Below, in pieces: positions 1-9,277 of a stretch of 64,000 bases of DNA; the first letter of the stretch is position 1; each line of letters starts with the position of its first letter. The DNA comes from Panacagrimonas perspica (GTDB lineage Bacteria > Pseudomonadota > Gammaproteobacteria > Nevskiales > Nevskiaceae), in the NCBI RefSeq assembly GCF_004364935.1, contig NZ_SOBT01000008.1:2297534-2361533 (forward strand). Reading direction: 5' to 3'. The translations under genes were made by a program, and so were the position numbers. The notes under the pieces are model-generated. The model worked only from the letters and a program-made list of their open reading frames with translations, was not told where the DNA came from and did not search any database.

Positions 1-1614
1 CCCGGCGGGCGCCTCACCGACGCTGAAACCGGCGTAGCCATGATCCACCACGTCCGCGCACATCGCGCGATACAACGGAGCGCCGCCGGCGAAGATGAAG
101 ACGGCGCGCGGCTTGCCGGGCACGTTGGCGCCCATGTACCAGGAGTTGGCGCGCGGCATCAGCGTGGTGTGCAGGATGCCTTCGACCTGCTTGTGCCACG
201 CGCGTTCGGCCGCCTCGTCCGCTTCGATCGTCTCGGCGCCCTTGTCGAGCGTGTACTTGATCGCGGCCGTCGCGAACTCGACGTGATCCTCGATCGCCAT
301 CGGGTTGTTGTAGAGCACGACGGCGCTCGTCGGACCCGTGATGTAGAACAGGTTGGGGAACTTGGCGCTGCAGATGCCCAGATACGTCTGCGGCCCGGAA
401 GCCCATCGATCCGTCAGCTTCACACCCTCGCGACCGACGATGCCCATCTGCATCAGCGCGCCGGTGATGGCGTCGAACCCCGTCGCCAGTACGATCACGT
501 CGAGCTCGTGGTCCTTGCCGCCGGCGCGAATGCCGGTGGCGGTGACCTTCTCCAGCGGGGACGCGCGAAGATCGACCAGCGACACGTTGTCGCGGTTGAA
601 CATGTCGTAATAATCCGCCTCGAGCACCGGGCGCTTGGTGCCGTACGGATGGTCCGTCGGGCACAGGCTCTCGGCCACTTTCGGATCCTTAACGCGAGCG
701 CGGATCTTCTCGCGTACGTACTCGGCGAGCGTTTCGTTGGCCTTCTCGTCGGTCAGCACGTCCGCGTAGCTCGACGCGAGCACACCGAAGCCGCCCACCT
801 TCCACAGCCGGTCGAAGCGCTCGCGGCGCTTCTCCGGACTCGCGGCCAGTGCGCTCGGTTCGGGCGACTCGAGGGGCACACCCATGAAGCGGTCGCGCGT
901 CTTGGCGCGCAGCTGTTTCCAGTTCTCGGCGTTCCAGCGCTGCTTGTCCTCGTCCAGCGGCGCGTTGCCCAGCGGCACGGCGTAATTGGGCGTTCGCTGG
1001 AACAGCGTGATGTGCGCAGCCTGGCGCGCAAGGTTCGGGACCATCTGGACGGATGTCGATCCGGTGCCGATGACGCCGACGCGCTTGCCGGAAAGATCGA
1101 CACCTTCCTTGGGCCAGCGGCTCGTCGTGAGGACCTGCCCGCCGAAGCTGTCGATGCCCGGAAATTCGGCGCGCGACTTCGGAACCCCGACGTTGCCGCC
1201 GCCCGCGATGATGAAGCGCGCGCTGTAGGAGCCGCCGTCATCCGTCGTGACGTTCCAGCGCTTGGCCGATTCGTCCCACACCATCGCCGTGACGCGGGCG
1301 TTGTAACGGAAGGCCTCGCGCACCTTGAGCTTGTCGGCGACGAACTCGAGGTAGCGCAGGATCTCGGGCTGCGCGGCGTAGCGTTCCGACCAGCGCCATT
1401 CGCGCTGGATCTCGTCGGAGAAAGAGTACGAGTAGTGGATCGATTCGATGTCGCAGCGCGCACCGGGATAGCGGTTCCACCACCACGTGCCTCCCGGTCC
1501 GCCGGCAGCGTCGATGCCCTGGACGCTGAGCCCGAGCTCGTCGCGAACCTTGTGCACGGCGTACAGGCCGGAGAATCCGGCACCGATGACAATGACGTCG
1601 GAATGCTGCTTCAT
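1..1614 (-). CDS. Flavin-binding monooxygenase, Baeyer-Villiger type (3' end outside window)
   Basis: NAD(P)H-dependent flavoprotein of the cyclohexanone/phenylacetone monooxygenase group, expected to insert oxygen next to a carbonyl of a cyclic, steroidal or aryl ketone. The start is the ATG at 1614; 538 codons lie in the window and the reading frame runs off the left edge. Visible motifs are the FAD Rossmann glycines IGAGFSG (residues 10-16), the long Baeyer-Villiger fingerprint GGTWWWNRYPGARCD, and a second dinucleotide site VIGTGSTS for NADPH. The short fingerprint F-x-G-x-x-x-H-x-x-x-W-P is present at residues 157-168 but has Thr163 in place of the conserved histidine, so Baeyer-Villiger activity is less certain than the fold. 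It is transcribed away from an AraC-type regulator, its likely controller. An alternative role is N- or S-oxygenation or an oxidase-like uncoupled activity. Confidence 0.88.
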   Translation of the reverse strand, partial: MKQHSDVIVIGAGFSGLYAVHKVRDELGLSVQGIDAAGGPGGTWWWNRYPGARCDIESIHYSYSFSDEIQREWRWSERYAAQPEILRYLEFVADKLKVREAFRYNARVTAMVWDESAKRWNVTTDDGGSYSARFIIAGGGNVGVPKSRAEFPGIDSFGGQVLTTSRWPKEGVDLSGKRVGVIGTGSTSVQMVPNLARQAAHITLFQRTPNYAVPLGNAPLDEDKQRWNAENWKQLRAKTRDRFMGVPLESPEPSALAASPEKRRERFDRLWKVGGFGVLASSYADVLTDEKANETLAEYVREKIRARVKDPKVAESLCPTDHPYGTKRPVLEADYYDMFNRDNVSLVDLRASPLEKVTATGIRAGGKDHELDVIVLATGFDAITGALMQMGIVGREGVKLTDRWASGPQTYLGICSAKFPNLFYITGPTSAVVLYNNPMAIEDHVEFATAAIKYTLDKGAETIEADEAAERAWHKQVEGILHTTLMPRANSWYMGANVPGKPRAVFIFAGGAPLYRAMCADVVDHGYAGFSVGEAPAG

Positions 1615-1929
1615 GTTGGTAGCTCCACCATCGCTGGGAAAAGGACGTTCGACCGGACGCTGCTTCGATGGCAGCGGCCGCACGGCGCAGGTTCGGGATT
1701 CAACCGATGTGTCCACCGCGCGTTGCGCGGCGAGGTGAAGCCACATCGCGAGCGCGCATCACCGACGTCTCGCGAAAGGCGCAGGTGCGCCAAGGCCATC
1801 TCCTCTTCTTCATGTGCTGCCCGGGTCTGCTGCCCGATGGGATGGAGAATGCGCCTCGTCGATCGGTCATGACATGGCCGAATGCGCAACGGACATGGCA
1901 TTCTGCGCATTGGTCGTCCGGAGTCCGAC

Positions 1930-2937
1930 GTGGCCGGTTTTCTGATTCGAAGTGCCATCCTCGAAGGGGCAGCCGATCTGATCCGGGCGCACGGGGCGCG
2001 GCCCGCTGTCCTTGCACGCCGGGTCGATCTCCCCGCGCGGGCGCTGACGGATCCCGATCTGATGGTGCGCGCCACCTCCGTCCTGGAGTTCTTCGAGCTG
2101 GCGGCGGAAGCATGCAGCCTTCGAACCTGGGGCCTGACGCTGGCTCGCGACGCGCGTCTGGCCGCCATCCTCGGGCCACTGTGGATCCTGCTCAGAAACT
2201 CGCGGACCGTGGATCAGATGTGCAAGGAGCTGGCCGACAACTTCGACCTGTACAGCGACTCTGCGCTGGTGACCCTCGAGCGGACCGAGGGGGGCCTCTA
2301 CCTCAACTGGTCGGTAACGACCGCTCAGGCTCAGAGCGAAGTGCAGATGTCGGAGTACGCAATGTCGCTCTTCGCAAGCGAGATCCGCAGCCACCTGACG
2401 CGTGACTGGATGCCACGCGCCGTGCTGTTCCGGCACGCCGCTCCAGGCGGTAGCCTGCGTCTCTACAGGACCGCCTTCGGCGCGGACGTGCGCTTCAACC
2501 AGGGCAGGAACGCCTTGCTGCTGGATACCAGGACGCTCGAAGCGCCGCTGAGAGGCCGTGGTGCATCGGGTCGCGCCCTGGCGGACCGGCTCGTGCATCT
2601 GGAGGAGCATCCTGCAGAGCAATCGATTGCCCGAAGAGTCGAGGCCATCATTCGCGCGCTGATGCCGTATGCACCCTGCGGCGTGAAGGATGTCGGTCAT
2701 GCCCTGCAGATGGCGCCTCGCACCTTGCAGCTGCGCCTGAAGAAAGCCGACGCGCCCTCGTTCGTCGAGATACGCGACGCCGTACGTTCGGACCTGGCGT
2801 CGAAGTATCTGCGGCACTCCAAGCTGAGCGTCGTCCAGATCGCCGAGATCCTCGGTTACGCCGACTCGACGTCGCTCAGTCGGTCGTTTCGAAAGTGGCA
2901 CGGCCGATCGCTACGCGAGGTTCGTCGCCAGCGATAA
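1930..2937 (+). CDS. AraC-family transcriptional regulator
   Basis: DNA-binding regulator of 335 residues. The N-terminal two thirds look like the arabinose-binding-like effector domain of the OruR/AraC group (FLIRSAILEGAADL onward); the C-terminal ~95 residues carry two helix-turn-helices, the second with the family pattern VVQIAEILGYADSTSLSR followed by FRKWHG. I place the start at GTG 1930 because GGAG at 1920-1923 lies six bases upstream; an ATG at 1882 would add 16 residues without a comparable ribosome site. It is divergent from the Baeyer-Villiger-type monooxygenase, with about 315 bp between start codons, so it probably activates that gene in response to the substrate. The effector cannot be told from the sequence. 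Confidence 0.9.
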   Translation: MAGFLIRSAILEGAADLIRAHGARPAVLARRVDLPARALTDPDLMVRATSVLEFFELAAEACSLRTWGLTLARDARLAAILGPLWILLRNSRTVDQMCKELADNFDLYSDSALVTLERTEGGLYLNWSVTTAQAQSEVQMSEYAMSLFASEIRSHLTRDWMPRAVLFRHAAPGGSLRLYRTAFGADVRFNQGRNALLLDTRTLEAPLRGRGASGRALADRLVHLEEHPAEQSIARRVEAIIRALMPYAPCGVKDVGHALQMAPRTLQLRLKKADAPSFVEIRDAVRSDLASKYLRHSKLSVVQIAEILGYADSTSLSRSFRKWHGRSLREVRRQR

Positions 2938-3282
2938 TCGAAATCCCGGCCCAGCCATTGCCCGCCCCGGACCGTCGGCGGGCGCCATCTCATGCGTCGA
3001 CCGTGAGGTCACATGCAAATTGCCGCGCAGCCGCGAGCTTCGTGCAAAACGCATTTCAACCCACGCTTCGCGGCAGCAGCATCAAACGTGATTTCAACGA
3101 CATAACGACTTTCCCGGCTGGCACGACTTTTCAATATGAAAGGTCGAAGGCGCGCTTCCTGCACGACCCGGTGGCGGCAAGCCGCTCGCCTCCTAATCCA
3201 AATGAAGGGTGAAGGTCATTCGACGAGGCGCTCCGTTCGCAGAGCCGAGTCGAGCAGGCCCAGCACAGGGAGAGTCAGACAG
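2938..3282. other. Intergenic stretch before kaiC
   Basis: 345 bp without a recognisable gene. It holds three short direct repeats, ATTTCAAC at 3053-3060 and 3091-3098 and TTTTCAAT at 3128-3135, spaced 37-38 bp apart, and is locally less GC-rich than its surroundings around 3045-3140. This is the likely promoter region of the Kai operon, but I could not assign a clear -35/-10 pair or a sigma-54 site. Confidence 0.5.
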
Positions 3283-5031
3283 ATGGCGGTGAAGAAACGA
3301 TTGGCCCCGCGCGTGGCACCCACGACGCACGACCTCAAGAAGGCGCGCACCGGCATCCATGGTCTGGATGAAATTACCGGTGGCGGCCTGCCCCGCGGCC
3401 GACCGACCTTGGTCTGCGGACCCGCGGGTTGCGGGAAGACGATGTTCGCGACCGAGTTCGTCGTCCGAGGTGCACTCGAACAAGGCGAGCCTGGCGTCTT
3501 CATGATGTTCGAGGAGACCGCCCAGGAGCTTGCCGAGAACGTCCGGTCGCTGGGTTTCGACCTCGAGGACCTCCAACGTCGGAAGAAGCTGGCGCTCGAT
3601 TTCGTTCACATCGAACGCACCGAGATCGAAGAGACCGGCGAGTACGATCTCGAAGGCCTGTTCATTCGTCTCGGTCATGCGATCGACAAGGTCGGCGCCA
3701 AGCGGGTGGTCCTGGACACCATCGAAGCCCTGTTCAGCGGACTGCCCAATCACGCGGTCCTTCGCGCCGAACTCCGCCGCCTCTTCCGCTGGCTCAAGGA
3801 CCGCGGAGTGACCGCCGTCATCACCGGCGAGCGTGGTGAGCACTCGATGACGCGGTACGGACTCGAGGAGTACGTCGCCGACTGCGTGATCGTCCTGGAT
3901 CACCGGATCGTGGACCAGATCTCCACCCGCCGACTACGCGTGGTGAAGTATCGCGGTACCTCGCACGGCACCAACGAATATCCGTTCCTGATCGGCGCGC
4001 ACGGACTGGTGGTCCTGCCCATTACGTCGATGCGTCTGGATCACGCGGCATCTCATGAACGGGTCCCGAGCGGAATCCGCGGTCTGGACGAGATGCTCGG
4101 CGGCAAGGGCTTCTACAAGGGCAGCAGCGTGCTGGTGTCCGGTGCTCCGGGGACCGGCAAGAGCACCGTCGCCGCCACATTCGCCGACGCCGCCTGCAAG
4201 CGCGGCGAGCGCACGCTTCTGTTCACCTACGAGGAATCCCAGAGCCAGCTTCTGCGCAACATGCGCTCCATCGGCCTGGACTTGGATCAGTGGGTACGCC
4301 AAGGCCTGCTGGAGATTCATGCGTCCCGGCCGACTCTTCTGGGACTCGAGCAGCATCTGGTCGCGATGCACGAAATCGTCACGCGGTTCCGTCCCGCCGT
4401 TGTCGCGGTGGATCCGATCAGCAACCTGACGATGGAACAGGGCGATGTCGCTCTCAAATCGACGCTGATGCGCCTGATCGATTTTCTGAAGGAGAAAGGC
4501 GCGACGGCGCTTTTCACCAGCCTGACGGCCGACTCCACCGTCCCACTGGCCGAGTCCCAGGTCGGCGTGTCGTCGTTGATGGACAGCTGGATCCTGCTGA
4601 CCAACATCTCGGGGAACGGTGAACGTACGCGTGCGGTGCAGGTGCTCAAGTCGCGCGGGATGCCCCATTCCAACCGTGTCCGCGAATTCATATTCGGTGA
4701 CCGAGGCGTAGACCTTATCGACGTCTATTTCGCGGGCGGCGAAGTTTTGACCGGCACGGCACGCGTGAAGCGCGAGGCACAGGAAACAGCATCCTCCGAG
4801 TTGCGGGACGAAGACCACTCCCGTCGGCTCAGCGCGCTCGCCAATCGGCGCAAGGCCATCGACGCGCAGATCGCGGCGCTCAACGCCGAGGCGGAAGATC
4901 ACGCCCGCGAGGTCGCGGTCAGTCTGGCTCGCGAGCGGCTCGATGCCGGCATCACCCGGAATCGCGCCGCCGTGAACGAGGATCGCGATCCAGGACGGGC
5001 TGCGTCTTCGTCGAGGAAGCGAGCACGATGA
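3283..5031 (+). CDS. kaiC: KaiC-like double RecA-domain ATPase/autokinase (KaiC2 type)
   Basis: Homolog of the cyanobacterial clock ATPase, 582 residues. Two RecA/KaiC domains are visible: CI with Walker A GPAGCGKT (46-53) and the catalytic glutamate pair E77-E78, and CII with Walker A GAPGTGKS (287-294) and E317-E318. The position of the CII phosphorylation sites (Ser-Thr in the cyanobacterial clock KaiC) reads Ser430-Ser431 in VSSLMDSW, the pattern I know from non-clock KaiC2 proteins. The last ~60 residues are charged and probably a coiled coil. The start at ATG 3283 follows GGGAGAG at 3269-3275; an upstream ATG at 3136 in the same frame has no such site. The stop overlaps the next start (ATGA), showing translational coupling to kaiB. 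Likely a hexameric signalling ATPase for stress or metabolic control, not a proven circadian oscillator. Confidence 0.93.
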   Translation: MAVKKRLAPRVAPTTHDLKKARTGIHGLDEITGGGLPRGRPTLVCGPAGCGKTMFATEFVVRGALEQGEPGVFMMFEETAQELAENVRSLGFDLEDLQRRKKLALDFVHIERTEIEETGEYDLEGLFIRLGHAIDKVGAKRVVLDTIEALFSGLPNHAVLRAELRRLFRWLKDRGVTAVITGERGEHSMTRYGLEEYVADCVIVLDHRIVDQISTRRLRVVKYRGTSHGTNEYPFLIGAHGLVVLPITSMRLDHAASHERVPSGIRGLDEMLGGKGFYKGSSVLVSGAPGTGKSTVAATFADAACKRGERTLLFTYEESQSQLLRNMRSIGLDLDQWVRQGLLEIHASRPTLLGLEQHLVAMHEIVTRFRPAVVAVDPISNLTMEQGDVALKSTLMRLIDFLKEKGATALFTSLTADSTVPLAESQVGVSSLMDSWILLTNISGNGERTRAVQVLKSRGMPHSNRVREFIFGDRGVDLIDVYFAGGEVLTGTARVKREAQETASSELRDEDHSRRLSALANRRKAIDAQIAALNAEAEDHAREVAVSLARERLDAGITRNRAAVNEDRDPGRAASSSRKRAR

Positions 5032-5360
5032 GTCCGGTAAGGAACCCCTACAAGAAGCCGGCGAAAATGGAACCGGAGTGGCAGCTCAAGCTCTACGTTG
5101 CCGGCCATACCGCGAAATCGCTGGCGGCGCTGAAGAATCTCCAGACGGTGTGCGAGACGCACCTGGCCGGTCGGTATCACATCGAAGTGATCGATCTTCT
5201 GGTCAATCCCAGATTGGCGGCGGGCGATCAGATTCTTGCGGTACCCACGCTGGTCCGGAAGGTTCCTCAGCCCATTCGAAAGATCATCGGCGATCTTTCC
5301 AATGAAGAACGGGTGCTGGTCGGCCTGGACGTGGTGCCCATCGGCAAGACCGCGCCGTGA
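5028..5360 (+). CDS. kaiB: KaiB-like protein, first copy
   Basis: Thioredoxin-like KaiB-domain protein, 110 residues. The core runs from [14 protein letters not shown] (about 20-33) to the conserved end [18 protein letters not shown], then RVLVGLDV. In cyanobacteria KaiB switches fold and docks on the KaiC CI ring; here it should bind the KaiC encoded just upstream. It overlaps kaiC by four bases and the second kaiB by four bases (GTGA), so all three are coupled. There is a basic N-terminal tail of about 15 residues before the domain. Confidence 0.93.
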   Translation: MSPVRNPYKKPAKMEPEWQLKLYVAGHTAKSLAALKNLQTVCETHLAGRYHIEVIDLLVNPRLAAGDQILAVPTLVRKVPQPIRKIIGDLSNEERVLVGLDVVPIGKTAP

Positions 5361-5683
5361 ACGTCCGAAGCACGTCGACGCCCGATGCATGGATCGACGG
5401 AGCGCCAGCGACTTACCAGTTCCGTCTCTACATCAGCGGCGCAACACCGGCGTCTGCACGAGCGGTCGTCAATACACGTCGAATTTGCGAGGAGCATTTG
5501 AAGGATCGCTACACGCTCGAGATTCTCAACATCGCCGATCACGTGGAGCGCGCCGCGCGCGACCAGGTGGTGGCCGCGCCCACGCTGATCAAGGGATCAC
5601 CACTTCCACTGCGCCGCTTCATCGGCGACATGTCGAACGTCGACAGGATCCTCGCAGGGCTGAATCTTGCCCCCTCGCCCTGA
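5357..5683 (+). CDS. kaiB: KaiB-like protein, second divergent copy
   Basis: A second KaiB-domain protein of 108 residues, starting at GTG 5357 inside the stop of the first. It keeps the same landmarks ([12 protein letters not shown], then [18 protein letters not shown] and RILAGLNL) but shares only part of its residues with copy one, so this is an old paralog and not a fresh duplication. Its longer acidic/polar N-terminus (about 22 residues) differs from the basic tail of copy one. Two unlike KaiB partners beside one KaiC suggest that the proteins compete for the ring or connect it to different outputs; this is inference. Confidence 0.92.
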   Translation: MNVRSTSTPDAWIDGAPATYQFRLYISGATPASARAVVNTRRICEEHLKDRYTLEILNIADHVERAARDQVVAAPTLIKGSPLPLRRFIGDMSNVDRILAGLNLAPSP

Positions 5684-5708
5684 GCTCGTCGCCACGCTCG
5701 CCCCTCCC

Positions 5709-8150
5709 ATGAACAGCGATGACCAGACCGAAGCGCGATTGCTTCGGGAGAACGCTGACCTCAAGATCAGACTCGAGGAAGCGGAAGACACCCTCGCAGC
5801 GATTCGCCGCGGCGACGTCGACGCACTGATCGTCGGCGACGACATCTACACACTCGACAGCGCCCACACGGCGGCGACGCGACTCAGAAAGGACGTCCTC
5901 GCACAGATGCAGGACGCGGTGATCGCCTTCGATCATCTGGGCCACATCATCTTCATGAACCCGGCAGCCGAGCGGCGATACGGGCAGTCCGCTTCCGAGA
6001 CGCTGGGGCGCACGCGCAATGAACTCTTCGAGGAACAATGGCCGAGCGCGGACGCCGAGCAGGTTTCGCAGGCGGCGCTGCAGCGGGACGGCGTCCATCG
6101 GGCGCAGAGCGTCCACCGCTGCAGGAACGGCGAACGGATCGACGTGGAAACCACCGTCACCCGTCTCGACGTTGCCGAAGGACAGGCCTTCGGCGAGTTG
6201 CTGGTGGTGCGCGACATCAGCGCCCGCATCCGGGCCGAGCGCACGCTCCAGATCGCCGTGAAGGAGTTGGCCCGTCGCGAACGGCAGTTCGCGACCATCG
6301 TCGAGAATTCGCCGGATATCTACTCCCGCGTCGATCCGCAACACCGCCACGTCTATGTGAGCCCCGCCGTCGAGCCTTATGCCGGACGAAGCGTGGAACA
6401 TCTGCTCGGCAAGACGCTCGCCGAATGGGGAGCCGGACCTGCGGTGCATGAACAATGGGAACGTGCCCTTCGGACGGCATTCGATGGTGGCCAGAAATCG
6501 CGCATGCGAACCAGGTTCACCGATGCCCGGGGACTCCGGCATGTGTTCGATGCGCGCCTGATTCCCGAGCTCGCGGAGAACGGTTCGGTCGAGTCCGTGC
6601 TGTCGATCGCCACGGACATCACGGAGCAGGAGATGATCGACACCGCGCTGCGCGACAGTCAGGCGCGCCTTCGATTCGCGCTCGACTTCGCCAGCATCGG
6701 CGAGTGGGATCTGGATCTGACAAACGATGTCGCGGTGCACTCCCTCCGTCACGATCGCTGCTTCGGCTATGCCGAACCGATTGCGAAGTGGAGTTACGAG
6801 CATTTTCTCGCGCATATCCACCCGGATGACAGGGGTCGCGTCGCGCAGAGCTTCGACAGCAGTGTGGCGGCCGGCAGCGAATGGCGAGTCGAGTGTCGCG
6901 TGGTCTGGCCGGACCAGACGCTGCACTGGGTGCAGGCCGGTGGCAGCCTCTACGTCTCGCCCGATGGCACACGTCACATGATGGGCATCATCGCGGACGT
7001 GACCGACCGCAGGGCGGCCGAGGAAGCGTTGCGAGAAGCAGACCGGCGGAAGGACGATTTTCTCGCGACCCTGGCGCATGAACTGCGGAATCCGCTTGCC
7101 CCGATACGTAACGCTCTGCAGATTCTGCGCCTGACGTCGGATCCCGCGAAGCAGCTCAAGTGGCGGGACATCATCGAGCGCCAGTTGCAGCAGATGGTGC
7201 ACCTGGTCGATGACCTCCTGGATGTCAGCCGCATCAGCAAGGGCAAGGTCGAACTGCGCCGCGAGCTGGTCGATATCGCCGACGTGCTGCGGGCTGCCGT
7301 CGAGACGAGCCGGCCGCTGATCGACGAGAACAAGCATCGGCTCGACATGCGGCTGCCCGAGCCCGCGACGATGTTCGTCAACGCCGATTCGACGCGGCTG
7401 TGCCAGATCGTCGCGAATCTTCTCAACAACTCCGCCAAGTACACCCCTGAAGGCGGAAGCATCAGCCTCACCGCGGAGCGCAATGGGAACAACGTGATCA
7501 TTTGCGTCCGCGATTCGGGTGTCGGCATCCGGCAGGATCTCCTGCCCCGCGTGTTCGACATGTTCACGCAAGTGGAGCGCTCGATCGAGCGCGCACAGGG
7601 CGGACTCGGCATCGGTCTTGCGCTGGTCAAGACGCTGGTTCTCATGCACGGCGGATCCGTCTCTGCTCACAGCGACGGGCCTGGCCTGGGCAGCACTTTC
7701 ATCGTCCAGCTGCCGCTGTCCAATATCTCCACGCACATCTCTGCGTCGGAGCACGAGCAGGGACCGGACCGGCGCGCAACCGAGCTCATGGTACTGGTCG
7801 TCGACGACAACATGGACAGCGCCCATACCCTTGCCGAGCTGCTGCAGTTATGGGGCTATCGCACCTGCACCGCCTACGACGGACCCGGAGCCGTGGCCGC
7901 GGCGGACTCGAATCGTCCGGCCGTCGCCGTGCTCGATATCGGCCTTCCGGGCATCAACGGCCTCGATGTTGCCCGCCGTATACGCGAACAACCCTGGGGT
8001 CGCGACATGGTCCTTGTCGCCCTCAGCGGCTGGGGGCAGGGTTCGGATCGGATCAAGACCGCCCAGGCAGGCTTCGATCATCACTTCGTGAAGCCGGTCG
8101 ATATTCGCCGGCTCGCCAAGGTTCTCGAAGAATCGCGATCGGATCCTTGA
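5709..8150 (+). CDS. Hybrid sensor histidine kinase with three PAS domains and a receiver
   Basis: Cytoplasmic hybrid kinase of 813 residues. Order: short coiled coil (about 5-35) ending in the common linker AAIRRGDVDALIVG; PAS domains at roughly 55-170, 185-310 and 315-440; HisKA with the phospho-acceptor His457 in ATLAHELRNPL; HATPase with N box NLLNNSAKY, G1 DSGVGI and G2 GLGIGLALVK; and a C-terminal receiver with acidic VVDDN, phospho-Asp743 in LDIGLPG and KPVD. No transmembrane segment is visible, so it senses an internal signal. The ATG at 5709 was chosen; an in-frame TTG at 5667 would overlap kaiB by 17 bases. It is last in the Kai operon and is the obvious output or input partner. Unlike cyanobacterial SasA it carries no KaiB-like sensor domain. 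Confidence 0.93.
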   Translation: MNSDDQTEARLLRENADLKIRLEEAEDTLAAIRRGDVDALIVGDDIYTLDSAHTAATRLRKDVLAQMQDAVIAFDHLGHIIFMNPAAERRYGQSASETLGRTRNELFEEQWPSADAEQVSQAALQRDGVHRAQSVHRCRNGERIDVETTVTRLDVAEGQAFGELLVVRDISARIRAERTLQIAVKELARRERQFATIVENSPDIYSRVDPQHRHVYVSPAVEPYAGRSVEHLLGKTLAEWGAGPAVHEQWERALRTAFDGGQKSRMRTRFTDARGLRHVFDARLIPELAENGSVESVLSIATDITEQEMIDTALRDSQARLRFALDFASIGEWDLDLTNDVAVHSLRHDRCFGYAEPIAKWSYEHFLAHIHPDDRGRVAQSFDSSVAAGSEWRVECRVVWPDQTLHWVQAGGSLYVSPDGTRHMMGIIADVTDRRAAEEALREADRRKDDFLATLAHELRNPLAPIRNALQILRLTSDPAKQLKWRDIIERQLQQMVHLVDDLLDVSRISKGKVELRRELVDIADVLRAAVETSRPLIDENKHRLDMRLPEPATMFVNADSTRLCQIVANLLNNSAKYTPEGGSISLTAERNGNNVIICVRDSGVGIRQDLLPRVFDMFTQVERSIERAQGGLGIGLALVKTLVLMHGGSVSAHSDGPGLGSTFIVQLPLSNISTHISASEHEQGPDRRATELMVLVVDDNMDSAHTLAELLQLWGYRTCTAYDGPGAVAAADSNRPAVAVLDIGLPGINGLDVARRIREQPWGRDMVLVALSGWGQGSDRIKTAQAGFDHHFVKPVDIRRLAKVLEESRSDP

Positions 8151-8310
8151 TTCGTTTCGGTCGTCTGTCGGCCGAAAGGCATACGGCGGACTTCGAGATC
8201 GGAACGGTCCTGATCGCAAGCAATCTCCCGGATGGGATCAGCGCAGCACGACCGGCCGACCCTCGAATCCGCGCGGGAAGACGAGCGAAGTAGATTTCGG
8301 CGCCGGCACC

Positions 8311-9060
8311 TCAGGCCGGAACCGAACCCGAGGAACGCGCCGACGCACGCGGCTTCTTCTTCTTCGACAAGCGTTCCTCGGCCTGGCGGAACGACTCCAC
8401 CTCGGCCTTCATGCGAAGCAGCGTGAACACGTTGAGCATCAGCTTGCTGGCGACCTCCGCCATCGCCGCCCGCTTCTCGACCGGATGATCCGGGCTCACA
8501 CGCGACACGAAGATGTCGATTTCCGCGGCCGCCAGATCCCGCGCCGCCTTGAGGTACATCGACACGATGTTCGGATCGAACCCCTCTTCCTCGGTGAACC
8601 CGGCAGTGCGCATGTCGCCCCAGACGCCGACGATCTGAGCATCCATGCGGGACACGTACGTTCCGTCCGGCCTGGTGTGAATCTCGATGGCTCCGATTCG
8701 ACGCAGGATCTTGGCGTCGGCCTCGGCTCTGGGGTTTCGACTCTCGATCGACTGCAGCGCGACCAGCTGCGTGTCGACGCCTGCGCGGAGCGCGAACAGG
8801 GCATCCAGATGTGGGAGCACCGCGATCTCGCCGGTGGACGCGGACGGCGCGCCATTCAAGGCCTGCTTGATCTCGTGGATCTTCAGCCGGCCCTCGGTCT
8901 GCAGACGCCGAATCGTCTCGATTGCGCGCACATGCTCTTCGCCGTAATCCGCCACGTTGGGCTTGGGCCGCGCCGGCTCGGGCAGCAGTCCATGTGCGAG
9001 ATAGAACTGGACCATCTGCCTGCTGATGCCCGTCCTGCTCTCCAACTCCCTCATCTTCAT
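8311..9060 (-). CDS. MerR-type transcriptional regulator, long C-terminal domain
   Basis: Regulator of 249 residues. The N-terminal 70 residues form a MerR-like winged helix (MKMRELESRTGISRQMVQFY, then VADYGEEHVRAIETIRRLQ); the remaining ~180 residues are a helical effector or dimer domain with no metal-binding cysteines, ending in a Lys/Arg/Ser-rich tail. It is divergent from the membrane hydroxylase gene, so that is the likely target. A perfect palindrome, seven-base arms GGGCGAT/ATCGCCC, lies at 9079-9093 in its own leader and could be an operator. Confidence 0.85.
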   Translation of the reverse strand: MKMRELESRTGISRQMVQFYLAHGLLPEPARPKPNVADYGEEHVRAIETIRRLQTEGRLKIHEIKQALNGAPSASTGEIAVLPHLDALFALRAGVDTQLVALQSIESRNPRAEADAKILRRIGAIEIHTRPDGTYVSRMDAQIVGVWGDMRTAGFTEEEGFDPNIVSMYLKAARDLAAAEIDIFVSRVSPDHPVEKRAAMAEVASKLMLNVFTLLRMKAEVESFRQAEERLSKKKKPRASARSSGSVPA

Positions 9061-9078
9061 GACGATTCCGTCGCTGTC

Positions 9079-9093
9079 GGGCGATCATCGCCC
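9079..9093. promoter_or_regulatory. Palindrome upstream of the merR-type gene, possible operator
   Basis: GGGCGAT, one central C, then ATCGCCC: a perfect seven-base dyad 18 bp before the regulator's ATG. It may bind the regulator or form a small leader hairpin. Confidence 0.35.
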
Positions 9094-9177
9094 GGGCAAA
9101 CTATACGTTAACGCACTATTTGTTTCCGGCCCCGAATTCCGCCGGCCGACCGTTCGTCAGGCCCTCAATACGAATAA

Positions 9178-9206
9178 TTGAATTATGCATTAGTTCATTT
9201 TACGAT
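9178..9206 (+). promoter_or_regulatory. Candidate sigma-70 promoter of the hydroxylase gene
   Basis: TTGAAT at 9178-9183 and TACGAT at 9201-9206 are separated by 17 bp in an AT-rich patch, leaving a leader of about 65 nt before the hydroxylase start. Each hexamer matches the consensus at four of six bases. Confidence 0.4.
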
Positions 9207-9277
9207 CTGATCACGGTCGCAGGAACATCCGTTCCCGGACGCCCGGCAAAGAACGACACCTTCATCGGAGGATGAAC

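Noticed and set aside
40-1872. 610-residue plus-strand reading frame
   Set aside because: It mirrors the monooxygenase gene on the minus strand, is His/Arg/Val-rich and has no domain.
3105-3135. TGGCACGACTTTTCA as sigma-54 promoter before kaiC
   Set aside because: The -24 part fits but the -12 GC is missing (CA instead).
5619-7826. 735-residue minus-strand frame opposite the histidine kinase
   Set aside because: Antisense shadow; composition and lack of motifs speak against coding.
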